This document shows, piece by piece, positions 13,677-13,750 of a DNA stretch of 13,750 nt. The notes below the pieces were generated by a model, which saw nothing but the letters and a program-made list of their open reading frames with translations, ran no database searches and had not been told where the DNA came from. Positions within the stretch are counted from its first letter, which is position 1. Every line of letters starts with the position of its first letter. This stretch comes from Peptostreptococcaceae bacterium. GTDB lineage: Bacteria; Bacillota; Clostridia; Peptostreptococcales; Peptostreptococcaceae. Location: positions 1 through 13,750 of the forward strand of contig JASBZE010000047.1 of assembly GCA_029983575.1 (NCBI GenBank). Direction: 5' to 3'. The translations under genes were made by a program, and so were the position numbers.

Positions 13677-13750
13677 CTCATCATCATTATTTGACATATA
13701 CTTATTTATGTGTCGAAAGCTAAGAAAAAATATTCTAAATATTATAAATT

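Larger units (their letters stand above)
13501..13750. other. Non-coding tail of the window
   Basis: These 250 AT-rich bases hold no convincing gene. They contain the hairpin at 13572-13599, a weak terminator-like element at 13652-13676, and an isolated TTGACA (13691-13696) with no matching -10 at 17 bases. A 21-codon ORF (13561-13626) spans the hairpin but has only a poorly placed ribosome-like GGTGA. Confidence 0.5.

Noticed and set aside
13691..13719. TTGACA as a promoter at the window end
   Set aside because: The bases at the proper spacing (CGAAAG) do not resemble a -10 box, and the downstream gene is outside the window.

Overview
The window is AT-rich DNA whose ten supported genes all lie on the + strand. 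It has strong AGGAGG-type ribosome binding sites, frequent AGA/AGG and ATA codons, TGn-extended -10 promoters and U-tract hairpin terminators. This fits a low-GC Gram-positive (Bacillota), most likely an anaerobic member of the Clostridia/Tissierellia. That placement is inferred from composition and gene content; I cannot name the genus. No mobile element, CRISPR array, tRNA or rRNA is visible.

Layout. (1) 1-2331: a lipoprotein sugar-type ABC binding protein and one MalG-type permease, closed by a clear terminator. The partner MalF-type permease and the ATPase are not in the window. (2) 2345-10911: a complete high-affinity potassium system in the order kdpD-kdpE, then kdpF-kdpA-kdpB-kdpC. The sensor pair comes first, the reverse of the E. 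coli order. A 184-bp regulatory gap between kdpE and kdpF carries two KdpE-like boxes, a 20-bp palindrome, an extended -10 element and the 25-codon kdpF gene. (3) 10963-10998: a perfect 14-bp hairpin, probably a bidirectional terminator. (4) 11042-13500: a NifS/IscS-type cysteine desulfurase and ThiI without a rhodanese domain, the pair that makes 4-thiouridine in tRNA in Bacillus-like bacteria. (5) 13501-13750: non-coding tail with a 9-bp hairpin and a weak terminator-like element.

How the genes work together. KdpD should sense potassium or turgor stress, and probably c-di-AMP through its USP domain, and phosphorylate KdpE. KdpE should then activate kdpFABC from the boxes upstream of kdpF. 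KdpA conducts K+, KdpB is the P-type ATPase that drives it, and KdpC and KdpF stabilise the complex. The desulfurase should supply persulfide sulfur to ThiI.

The genes are known families. The features that are not routine are: a degenerate 28-bp tandem repeat running from the last codons of the desulfurase gene through its stop codon to the thiI start; a Lys/Glu-rich KKEI-repeat extension on KdpB together with a charged cytosolic insertion in KdpA; and the duplicated KdpE box followed by a palindrome at the kdpFABC promoter. I did not see a wholly new multi-gene system.
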